Shown: in pieces, positions 19,746-27,964 of the stretch
Layout of the letters: each line of letters begins with the position of its first letter
Numbering within the stretch: position 1 is the first letter of the stretch
Notes under the pieces: generated by a model
The model's database searches: none
What the model was told of the DNA's origin: nothing
What the model saw: the letters and a program-made list of their open reading frames with translations, nothing else
Made by a program: the position numbers and the translations under genes
NCBI GenBank assembly: GCA_903927345.1
Contig: CAIYMO010000053.1
Location: forward strand, 1 to 64,000
Direction: 5' to 3'
DNA length: 64,000 nucleotides
Origin: an uncultured Armatimonadota bacterium
GTDB taxonomy: Bacteria; Armatimonadota; Fimbriimonadia; Fimbriimonadales; Fimbriimonadaceae

Positions 19746-22397
19746 ATGGCAACCAAACTGGTCATCGTGGAATCGCCTGCTAAGGCGAAAACCATCGGCA
19801 GCTATCTCGGAAAGGATTACGAGGTACTGGCGAGCATCGGTCATATCCGCGATCTTGTGCCCAACGCAAAGGGTCTTCCGCCGGAACTAAAGAAGAAATG
19901 GTGGAGTGACTACGGCGTCGACGTCGATAACAACTTCGAGCCATTTTACGAAGTCCCTGCTGAAAAGGCTGCTCAGGTCAAAAAGCTCAAGGACGCATTG
20001 AAATCCAAAGAAGAGCTCATCCTCGCTACTGACGAAGACCGAGAAGGAGAAGCCATCTCTTGGCACCTTCTCGCTGCGCTTAACCCTTCAAAGAAGGTCA
20101 AAATCAGCCGAATCGCCTTCCACGAAATCACCAAAGAGGCGATTCAGAAGGCCATTCGGGAGCCGCGACAGATTGATATGGACCTGGTTGAGGCGCAAGA
20201 AACTCGTCGAATCCTCGACCGGCTGTACGGTTACACACTCTCTCCGGTTCTTTGGAGCAAGGTAACCAAGAACCTTTCCGCTGGACGAGTCCAGTCCCCG
20301 GCCGTAAAGCTCGTAGTCGAGCGCGAACAAGAGCGGCGCGTATTCGTCGAAGCCGAATATTGGGACCTGCGAGCCCAATTCCGAGTGAAAGAAGGTTCCT
20401 TCACTGCTGACCTAAAGCTGGTCGACAAGAAGCGACTCGCCGAAGGTCGAGATTTTGAGCCAACAACCGGAAAGCCGAAAGGAGACGTACTCTGGGTCGA
20501 CGCGGCGGAATCGGCAAGCCTTGCTTCTGCGGCTGAAAAGGCAAAACCCTATGAAGTTGAAAGCCTGACCGAGAAAGAGGGACGAATGAATCCTTCTCCT
20601 CCGTTCATGACGACAACACTGCAACAAGACGCCAACCGAAAGTTTGGCTTTGCCGCGGATCGCACCATGCGAATCGCGCAAACCCTTTACGAAGGCGTCG
20701 ATATGGGTGGCGAAACGACGGGTCTGATCACGTACATGAGAACTGACTCGCTCACCCTTTCGGGCGAAGCGCTCAATGGGATTCGTGGCTACATCAGCAA
20801 GCACTACCCCTCAGCTCTTCCGTCCAAGCCAAACACCTACCGTAGTAAAGTCAAAAATGCTCAGGAAGCACACGAGGCGATCCGACCGACCGACGTCAAC
20901 CGGGCTCCTTCTGCGGTTCGGGGACACCTTACTGACGACCAATACAAAATTTACAACTTGATCTGGCAACGCACAGTTGCTTCTCAGATGATCCCAGCTA
21001 CGGTTTCTCGAACCGAGGCCCTCATCGGAGTCCAAAGCGACAAAGGACACCTCACCTTCCAGGCCAACGGATCGCAGATTCTTGATCCCGGCTTCCTCGC
21101 TGTCTATCGCGAAGGCCAAGACGACGAAGAGGATAATGGAGATCGACTCCTGCCCAGAATGCAGCAAGGACAGGCAGTTGATCTACTCGACCTTAATGCC
21201 CTTGAGCACCATACGTCCCCTCCAGCTCGATACACCGACGCAACCCTGATCAAGCGCCTCGAAGAACTAGGAATCGGTCGCCCTTCGACGTACGCCTCTA
21301 TCATTTCTGTCATTGTCGATCGCGGCTATGTTCGAAAGGGTGGCAAAACCCTCTTCCCAACTTGGCGCGCCTTCATGGCTATGGAAGTTCTCGACGTCCA
21401 TTTCCGTGAAGTCATGGACTACCAGTTCACTGCGATGATGGACGAGACACTCGATGAAGTCTCGGAAGGCAAAGCGAACGCGAAAGAGTATCTCCAGCAG
21501 TTCTTCCTCGGGTCTGAATCAAAGCCTGGTCTCAAAACGATGGTCGAAGAGCGGAAAACGCAAATTCCCTTCCCTGCACCAATCATCGGTAACCACCCCG
21601 AGTCAGGCGAAATCATTATTGTCCGCAATGGCAAGGACGGTGGTGCGTTCTTGCAACTTGGCGACAAAAAGCAATATGCAAACGTCCCTGAGGACCTCGC
21701 ACCTGCCGATCTAACCCTAGACAAGGCCCTAGAACTGTTCAGCACAAAAGCGGCCGGCGCCGAGTCGATCGGAGTACACCCCGAAACAGGTCGCAATCTG
21801 CTCCTCAAGTTCCGCCAGGGCTACTATCTCGAAGCAGAGCGAACCGAGCAGGAAGTCGAGGATAAGGTCAAGCCAACATGGATCTCCCTTCCTCCCGGAT
21901 CAGACCCTAAGGCACTGGCTCAAGATGATCTAAACATTCTCTGCTCCTACCCGCGTGAGATTTCCAAGGACGTCTTTTTCAAGATGGGCAAGTTTGGTCC
22001 TTACGTCGAGAAAGGTGAGGAGCGAAGAACCGTCGAGGACTGGCGATCCGGTGCAACCATGACACTTGAAGAGGCGGAAGTGATCCTGGCTCAGCCAAAG
22101 ACCTTTGGAGCCCGAAAGACCGCGGCCGCAGGACCGATTCTAGAATTCGGCACTCTCGAAGGTTGCGCAGGCAATGTGCGCGTCCTGTCTGGACGATTCG
22201 GCCCATACGTCACGGATGGCGAAACAAACGCGACGCTTCCGAAAGGAAAGGATCCAGCTACGGTTACTGCGACAGAGGCAGCCGAGATTCTACAGCGCAA
22301 GCGAGACGCCGGCCCCTCAACTCGTAAACCATTCCGAAAAGTCGCGGCGAAAAAGCCTGCCGCAAAGAAGCCAGCCGCTAAGAAAGCCAAGAAGTAG
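19746..22397 (+). CDS. topA: DNA topoisomerase I
   Basis: KLVIVESPAKAKTIGSYLG, TDEDREGEAISWHL, GLITYMRTDS; Lys/Ala/Pro-rich C-terminal tail. Confidence 0.97.
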   Translation: MATKLVIVESPAKAKTIGSYLGKDYEVLASIGHIRDLVPNAKGLPPELKKKWWSDYGVDVDNNFEPFYEVPAEKAAQVKKLKDALKSKEELILATDEDREGEAISWHLLAALNPSKKVKISRIAFHEITKEAIQKAIREPRQIDMDLVEAQETRRILDRLYGYTLSPVLWSKVTKNLSAGRVQSPAVKLVVEREQERRVFVEAEYWDLRAQFRVKEGSFTADLKLVDKKRLAEGRDFEPTTGKPKGDVLWVDAAESASLASAAEKAKPYEVESLTEKEGRMNPSPPFMTTTLQQDANRKFGFAADRTMRIAQTLYEGVDMGGETTGLITYMRTDSLTLSGEALNGIRGYISKHYPSALPSKPNTYRSKVKNAQEAHEAIRPTDVNRAPSAVRGHLTDDQYKIYNLIWQRTVASQMIPATVSRTEALIGVQSDKGHLTFQANGSQILDPGFLAVYREGQDDEEDNGDRLLPRMQQGQAVDLLDLNALEHHTSPPARYTDATLIKRLEELGIGRPSTYASIISVIVDRGYVRKGGKTLFPTWRAFMAMEVLDVHFREVMDYQFTAMMDETLDEVSEGKANAKEYLQQFFLGSESKPGLKTMVEERKTQIPFPAPIIGNHPESGEIIIVRNGKDGGAFLQLGDKKQYANVPEDLAPADLTLDKALELFSTKAAGAESIGVHPETGRNLLLKFRQGYYLEAERTEQEVEDKVKPTWISLPPGSDPKALAQDDLNILCSYPREISKDVFFKMGKFGPYVEKGEERRTVEDWRSGATMTLEEAEVILAQPKTFGARKTAAAGPILEFGTLEGCAGNVRVLSGRFGPYVTDGETNATLPKGKDPATVTATEAAEILQRKRDAGPSTRKPFRKVAAKKPAAKKPAAKKAKK

Positions 22398-22416
22398 TCG
22401 CTGGTAATCTGTTTTC

Positions 22417-22857
22417 GTGGAACTGAAGGAGATTCAGCACGGAACTGCGGATTACGACAAGGCGATTCAACTGCGCCGTGAAGTTCTTCGCTGGCCGCTC
22501 GGGCTCGAATACACCAGCGAGCAACTCGCGGGCGAAGCGAACCAGCGGCACTTCGTCGCCGAGTGTGGAGAAACGGGCAAGCCAGAATATCTCGCTTCAG
22601 CGTGCCTTGTCGAAGAGGAGCCAAGTGTTGCAAGGATTCGGCAGGTCGCCGTTCGTCAGGACTGCCAAGGTCGCGGGCTAGGGCGCGAACTCATGGAGTT
22701 TGCGGAGCGTCAAGCCAAAGAGGCGGGATACGAAAGCGTCATTCTTTGTTCGCGACACTATGCGATCCCGTTCTACGAAAAACTTGGATACGTCTGTGTC
22801 AGCGACTGGTTCGAAGAGGTCGGCATGCCGCACCGCTCCATGACCAAGACGCTTTAA
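22417..22857 (+). CDS. GNAT family N-acetyltransferase
   Basis: IRQVAVRQDCQGRGLGRELMEFAERQAKEAGY...IPFYEKLGYVCVSDWFEEVGMPH; GTG start. Confidence 0.9.
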   Translation: MELKEIQHGTADYDKAIQLRREVLRWPLGLEYTSEQLAGEANQRHFVAECGETGKPEYLASACLVEEEPSVARIRQVAVRQDCQGRGLGRELMEFAERQAKEAGYESVILCSRHYAIPFYEKLGYVCVSDWFEEVGMPHRSMTKTL

Positions 22858-22858
22858 A

Positions 22859-23251
22859 TCACTTCGAGCGATGCCGGCGACGCATGGTCGGGAACTTGAT
22901 TCCGGCCTGTTTGAGCATTTGAAGGGCTTTCACAACGGTTCCGATTGTCGCAAGTGCCGGCGCATACCGTCCAAAGTTAGCCGAACCAAGTTGGGCGATC
23001 ATTGCCAGAGAGTCTGCTCCGGTAGAAGTCTTCTCGCCAACGTTCTTGACGGTCGACTGTACATTTGTGGCGATGTCGTCCACCTTTGCTGAAATCGAAT
23101 CCAATCGATCAGAGATTCGATCAACCTTTGGCTTAAGATCTTTGCTTAATTCTAGAACCTTCAGCAGCGCAACGATTAGCACCACGAAGAACACTGCGTT
23201 GACCACAAAGAACAACCCAGAGATAATCAGCCACCAAAATGGAATTTCCAC
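22859..23251 (-). CDS. Membrane-anchored coiled-coil protein (DUF948-like)
   Basis: N-terminal transmembrane VEIPFWWLIISGLFFVVNAVFFVVLIVALLKVLE, then DRISDRLDSISAKVDDIATNVQSTVKNVGEK; GTG start chosen, the longer ORF start is unlikely. Confidence 0.65.
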   Translation of the reverse strand: MEIPFWWLIISGLFFVVNAVFFVVLIVALLKVLELSKDLKPKVDRISDRLDSISAKVDDIATNVQSTVKNVGEKTSTGADSLAMIAQLGSANFGRYAPALATIGTVVKALQMLKQAGIKFPTMRRRHRSK

Positions 23252-23335
23252 GTTAATATGATAGTCGGTTTTCGATCTCTTCTCCGCAGGCGTCGATGCT
23301 CTCGTTGCCGCAATTTGTCGAAGTAGACTAGGAGA

Positions 23336-23686
23336 ATGACTAAGACAATCAACATCGCAACCGTTGGCTATGCACTTCTGTGCATCGGACTCGGAGTAGC
23401 CGCCTACATATCGAAGCACCACATCATGTCATTGGTTGGCGGAGTGGGAATTGGCCTCGTCGAACTGTATGCGTTGAATCTCTGGAAGTCGGGTAAGCAA
23501 CGAGTGGGACGAATCGTTTCGCTGGTTGCCGCCGTAATCACGTTCTTGATGTTCATTCCAAGATTCCTCGGTGGTGCGATCTACCCCAACGGAGTTATGG
23601 TCATCGCTTCGCTGATCTTTATCGGTCTTCTTCTGGCTGGTCACATGCAAGCGATGAAAGCGAAGCAGGAAACTCCCGCCGCTTAG
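23336..23686 (+). CDS. Small membrane protein, TMEM14-like
   Basis: Four hydrophobic segments; short (116 aa), TMEM14-like layout. Confidence 0.55.
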   Translation: MTKTINIATVGYALLCIGLGVAAYISKHHIMSLVGGVGIGLVELYALNLWKSGKQRVGRIVSLVAAVITFLMFIPRFLGGAIYPNGVMVIASLIFIGLLLAGHMQAMKAKQETPAA

Positions 23687-24317
23687 CCGCAAAACACGCG
23701 ACACCAACGTAAACCGCACCAGCCAACTTCAAAGCTCGAGCACACTCACTGGCAGTAGCTCCGGTCGTAAACACGTCGTCGACAAGTAGAACCCGGCACC
23801 CGGCCGGGATCGGCAAAGATTCGAACGCACCTTCGAGGTTCTTTGCTCGGTCCTGGGCAGAGAGTTGCACTTGGGGTGTTGTCTTTCTCGTTCGCACCAA
23901 GCCCTCTCGAACCATGTTCTTTGGCAAACGCTGACAAAGCCCCGCGGCTTGGTTGAAACCTCGCCATGCTAATCGCGAACGGTGGATCGGAACCGGAACA
24001 ATAAAGTCGACCGCCGAAAAGTGAGCAAGATAGACATCCAGAACGTCGCCTGCCATCCGATGTTCAAGAGCGGTTTCTCGGCGATACTTAAGCGCTTTGA
24101 CCATCTCAGCCGAGGTTTGTTCATAGGCGTGAAACGCCCAAACCTCGTCAACGTGAGCGATTGGCTGAATAAAGTGCAACTCCTCCCGAATGAGTTCCTG
24201 CTCGCACTGGTCGCAAACTGTTGCGGCACTGATCGAACCACAAACCCCGCACTTCGGAGGATAGATCGCCTCAAAGAAGCTGTTCAATAAGGACTTGACT
24301 GCGTTCATCGAGCTCAT
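23619..24317 (-). CDS. comF: ComF family phosphoribosyltransferase
   Basis: YPPKCGVCG...CDQCEQEL zinc motif and VLLVDDVFTTGATASECARALKLAGA PRPP-binding motif. Confidence 0.88.
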   Translation of the reverse strand: MSSMNAVKSLLNSFFEAIYPPKCGVCGSISAATVCDQCEQELIREELHFIQPIAHVDEVWAFHAYEQTSAEMVKALKYRRETALEHRMAGDVLDVYLAHFSAVDFIVPVPIHRSRLAWRGFNQAAGLCQRLPKNMVREGLVRTRKTTPQVQLSAQDRAKNLEGAFESLPIPAGCRVLLVDDVFTTGATASECARALKLAGAVYVGVACFAAKRREFPASLSSLACDQPEEDR

Positions 24318-24762
24318 CCAAGTTCAAAATCTCATATCGACCACCATCGACGCTCGTAATCTGCCAGCGTCCAGGAGTCAACTCGTGTGCGTTATCTCGC
24401 CAGTTCCGCACATAAAAGTCAGATGGCCCTCGAGTGGTCTCAACATCAAACCACCACATTGAAGCATCGTTCTTCAGCGACTTGATGCGAGTAATCGCAG
24501 GAGTGAAGTACCGCCGATCCAACTCTTCGTGCGCAAGGTCTCTTGACTGCACATCCAGAGCATCAAGCTGCTCAATGATCCCGTACTCCTTGTTCTCCTC
24601 GTCACGAATTGAGATAAATGCTGCCGTGTGTGAAAGAGGAAACGCCCGAACGAGTCGCACGTTTTCAACCCACTCGCCACCAATCTTGACATCAAGAAAC
24701 AGCGACTCCTTTCGGCGACGCAGTTCAACTTCGGACGGTACAAGATAGGTAAGCCGAGACAT
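24271..24762 (-). CDS. DUF1854 domain-containing protein
   Basis: MSRLTYLVPSEVELRRR..., VRAFPLSHTAAFISIRDEENKEYGIIEQLDALD, ITSVDGGRYEILNLDELDERSQ; internal ATG chosen because the upstream ATG lies in a hairpin. Confidence 0.75.
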   Translation of the reverse strand: MSRLTYLVPSEVELRRRKESLFLDVKIGGEWVENVRLVRAFPLSHTAAFISIRDEENKEYGIIEQLDALDVQSRDLAHEELDRRYFTPAITRIKSLKNDASMWWFDVETTRGPSDFYVRNWRDNAHELTPGRWQITSVDGGRYEILNLDELDERSQVLIEQLL

Positions 24763-24788
24763 CAGACAAAGTATGCCCCAGCCAAAGC

Positions 24789-24821
24789 AAAAAGTGCCCT
24801 CCACCCGAAGGAAGAGAGCAC
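24789..24821 (-). terminator. Intrinsic terminator downstream of the LuxR-type gene
   Basis: Minus strand GTGCTCTCTTCC-TTCG-GGTGGAGGGCAC followed by TTTTT, with G-U pairs and one mismatch. Confidence 0.6.
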
Positions 24822-24849
24822 GTTCGCGATTGATTCAATCAGTCTGTGA

Positions 24850-25125
24850 TCAAGCGTCGCCGCGAGCATGGCCGAAGCTTGGCTCGAACGGAATCAGACC
24901 CAACCGTGTCGCGGCGCGGAACGCCTGGACTCGGTTATTCACCTGAAGCTTGTCGTAAATATTGGCAAGATGGAAATCAACAGTTCGCTTTGAAACATAT
25001 AGAACGTCTGCGGCTTCCTTGCTGCTATGTCCTTGTGCAATCAAACTTAGAACTTCGATTTCTCTTTTTGTTAATCGAACCGACCGGCTTGCGCCTTCAG
25101 TTCGTACAGTCGTTGTTATTGGCAT
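24850..25125 (-). CDS. Stand-alone LuxR-family HTH regulator
   Basis: LTKREIEVLSLIAQGHSSKEAADVLYVSKRTVDFHLANIYDKLQVNNRVQA. Confidence 0.88.
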   Translation of the reverse strand: MPITTTVRTEGASRSVRLTKREIEVLSLIAQGHSSKEAADVLYVSKRTVDFHLANIYDKLQVNNRVQAFRAATRLGLIPFEPSFGHARGDA

Positions 25126-25320
25126 AACCCACCCCTCACTTCTCTATCAACCGCCTACACAAATCTAATTCCACACGGTGACGCAAAATATGAGATAGAA
25201 ATTGACAATTTTCTCAGCTAGGTGTACTGCCAGGTATTAACCTAGCAGGATTGCTGGGGTGCCTACTCAGGTTATTGGATACTCTTCGGCGATCTTTAGG
25301 GGTCTGGTAGCCTCTTTCAT

Positions 25321-26070
25321 ATGGGAACACAGACATGGGACCCGGAGCAGTATCGAAAAAATGCGGGATTTGTCGCATTTTACGGGGCAACCGTGTCTGA
25401 TTTACTCGGCGAAGTAACAGGTCGAAGAATTTTAGACCTTGGGTGCGGCGACGGAGTCCTCACCGCATCATTGGTCGAAAAAGGGGCATCTGTGCTCGGT
25501 GTGGACTCCTCGGCAGAGATGATTGACGACGCCGTAAAGCGCGGTCTAGACGCCAAGGTGATGGATGCAACAAGTCTTTCGTTCTCCAACGAGTTCGATG
25601 CAGTCTTTACCAACGCAGTCCTTCACTGGATCAAAGACCACGACGCCGTGCTTGCCGGCGTTCACCGAGCTCTTAAGCCACACGGTCGGTTTATCGGAGA
25701 GTTTGGGGGGCACGGCAATATTGCCGCAGTCCGAACCGCTCTACTTGCCGGAATCGCCAGCCAAGGAATCGACATCAAGAATCGATACGAACACAATTTC
25801 CCAACCGAAGCGTCCTTCCGATCTCGACTAGAGAAGCACGGCTTCACTGTTGACTCGATAGAAATCATCCACCGTCAAACTCCACTCCCCGAAGGAGTCC
25901 GGGGTTGGTATGTAACATTTGCCAAAGGCCCTCTCGCTGGTCTCACTCCTGAACAGACAGAATCAGCCATCGCTCATGCCGAAGATCTTCTGCGTCCGTC
26001 GTTGTGCGACGACTCCGGAGTCTGGTCGGCCGATTATGTACGCCTTAGGTTCGTCGCCCACCGCTCATGA
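25321..26070 (+). CDS. Class I SAM-dependent methyltransferase
   Basis: RRILDLGCGDGVLTASLVEKGASVLGVDSSAEMI and FTNAVLHWIKD. Confidence 0.93.
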   Translation: MGTQTWDPEQYRKNAGFVAFYGATVSDLLGEVTGRRILDLGCGDGVLTASLVEKGASVLGVDSSAEMIDDAVKRGLDAKVMDATSLSFSNEFDAVFTNAVLHWIKDHDAVLAGVHRALKPHGRFIGEFGGHGNIAAVRTALLAGIASQGIDIKNRYEHNFPTEASFRSRLEKHGFTVDSIEIIHRQTPLPEGVRGWYVTFAKGPLAGLTPEQTESAIAHAEDLLRPSLCDDSGVWSADYVRLRFVAHRS

Positions 26071-27359
26071 CCCCGTTCGACACGATCTGCGCACCAATCA
26101 CTGCCCCTGGCGGTGCAGTTGCGATTATCCGAATCTGCGGACCTGAGGCTTGGGAGACGGCAGCCACTGCATTTAACTCGTTCCCAACGGAGCCAACATC
26201 GCATCGCGCCTACTACGGTCACTTCAGTAATGGAGACGACGGTCTCCTCGTCCTCTTCGCCGAAGGGCACTCCTATACGGGCGAGCAATCCGCCGAGCTA
26301 AACATCCACGGCTCTTCCGCGTCTGTTGCCACTCTAATCGCCCATCTTGAGCAAAACGGTGCCCGTCTCGCTCGGCCCGGCGAGTTCACCGAACGCGCGT
26401 TTTTAAACGGTCGCATTGATCTATCGCAGGCGGAAGCCGTTAACGATTCCGTTCGAGCGATGACCGATCGCCAGCTGAGCATAACCAACGAGCTGCGAGA
26501 GGGTGGGCTCAGAACTGCTGTCATCCAGGCAAGCAAAAGCATCGTGACGGCTCTCGCGGCGATTGAAGCAAGCGTCGACTTCAGCGAAGAAATCGGTGAC
26601 GTCGATCCACTTCTTCTCGCTGAGCGGCTCAACGCCGCCCAAGGCGTCCTTACCCCGCTCATTATCAGCGGACAAAACGGCAGGTTCATTCGAGAAGGGA
26701 TCCGGATCGCTATCGTCGGTCCCCCCAACGCCGGCAAGTCTTCACTCCTAAACCGTCTACTCGGAGTAAACCGAGCCATCGTGACAAACATCGCAGGTAC
26801 AACCCGCGATTACGTTGAAGAAACTTGCATCCTCGCCGGGCTTCAATGCAATCTCATCGATACCGCCGGTCTGCGTGAGGCGACCGACGTCGTCGAGTCA
26901 CTCGGCATCCAGAGAACCCGCGCAATGGCCGCCCAAGCCGATCTGATCTGGTACGTCTTCGACGCCTCAGTCGGCCTCACTCCAGAGGATCAGACCGAGC
27001 TCGAACAGTTTGAAGCTCCCGTAACGATAGTTGCCAACAAAGCTGACCTTGGCTACTCCGAATCAGGGGTCTGCATTTCGACTTACACGGGGAGTGGGAT
27101 CGACATCCTCATACGAGATCTCAACAAGTGGGCGGGTGACGTGAGCGGCATTGTCCCCAATCGACGACACGTAGAACACCTCCAAAATGCCTCCTCTTCC
27201 CTTTCCTGTGCACTGACGGGCATAGAGCTTGATCATCCTTTCGACCTCCTAGTAACCCACCTGCGCTCCGCGATCTACGAGCTTGGCCTCATCACAGGTG
27301 AAACCGCCGACCAAGATCTACTGCAGAGAATCTTCAGCGATTTCTGCATCGGCAAGTAG
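26067..27359 (+). CDS. mnmE: tRNA uridine-5-carboxymethylaminomethyl(34) synthesis GTPase MnmE
   Basis: DTICAPITAPGGAVAIIRICG, G1 GPPNAGKSSLLN, IAGTTRDYVEE, C-terminal FCIGK. Confidence 0.97.
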   Translation: MTPFDTICAPITAPGGAVAIIRICGPEAWETAATAFNSFPTEPTSHRAYYGHFSNGDDGLLVLFAEGHSYTGEQSAELNIHGSSASVATLIAHLEQNGARLARPGEFTERAFLNGRIDLSQAEAVNDSVRAMTDRQLSITNELREGGLRTAVIQASKSIVTALAAIEASVDFSEEIGDVDPLLLAERLNAAQGVLTPLIISGQNGRFIREGIRIAIVGPPNAGKSSLLNRLLGVNRAIVTNIAGTTRDYVEETCILAGLQCNLIDTAGLREATDVVESLGIQRTRAMAAQADLIWYVFDASVGLTPEDQTELEQFEAPVTIVANKADLGYSESGVCISTYTGSGIDILIRDLNKWAGDVSGIVPNRRHVEHLQNASSSLSCALTGIELDHPFDLLVTHLRSAIYELGLITGETADQDLLQRIFSDFCIGK

Positions 27360-27362
27360 TCG

Positions 27363-27827
27363 TCACTGTCTCTTTCGGGATCTTCTGCGCTCAAGCCGAG
27401 TCTTGATCGTATTGGAGCAAAACTCACAAGCCTCCCAAATCCAAACCACCGGCTCCAATACGCAGGAACCCATCTCAAAGACATGCAGGGGAACAACCAC
27501 CATCCCATACGCGGCGTAAGTTGGGGGCTGTTTACACAATTTGAGCACAATTGAGATCAAGCTCAAAACGACAAAGACGGTAAACCCAGCCTTAACTCCA
27601 AATAAGGCAACACATTCCGAAGAGTCTCGTGTAGTTACCCACTTGTACCAAGCAGTTACAACCCCAATTGTGAACCCAATTGACCCATTCAGACCAAGCG
27701 CCAGCAACATGCTAAACCTAAGTGGACCTAATAGCTGGTCGTCATGGGCATAAATGCTGTAGGCCAAACACACGACCGCCAAGATCAATGGAAGAGCAGA
27801 CAGAGGAAACCACCACGATCGTCGCAT
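27363..27827 (-). CDS. Hypothetical membrane protein
   Basis: 154-codon ORF with several hydrophobic segments filling the gap between mnmE and clpB; convergent with mnmE. Confidence 0.55.
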   Translation of the reverse strand: MRRSWWFPLSALPLILAVVCLAYSIYAHDDQLLGPLRFSMLLALGLNGSIGFTIGVVTAWYKWVTTRDSSECVALFGVKAGFTVFVVLSLISIVLKLCKQPPTYAAYGMVVVPLHVFEMGSCVLEPVVWIWEACEFCSNTIKTRLERRRSRKRQ

Positions 27828-27964
27828 GATTCACAAGAGAACGTCGTTCATCAAAGAACGGTTGCGGACACTTCCGCGTCATTCATTCAAACCACATCAC
27901 GTTTCATTGCTTGAAACAGCCGTAAACTCAGAGACGTAACCTGATTTGACACCAAAAGACTCAT

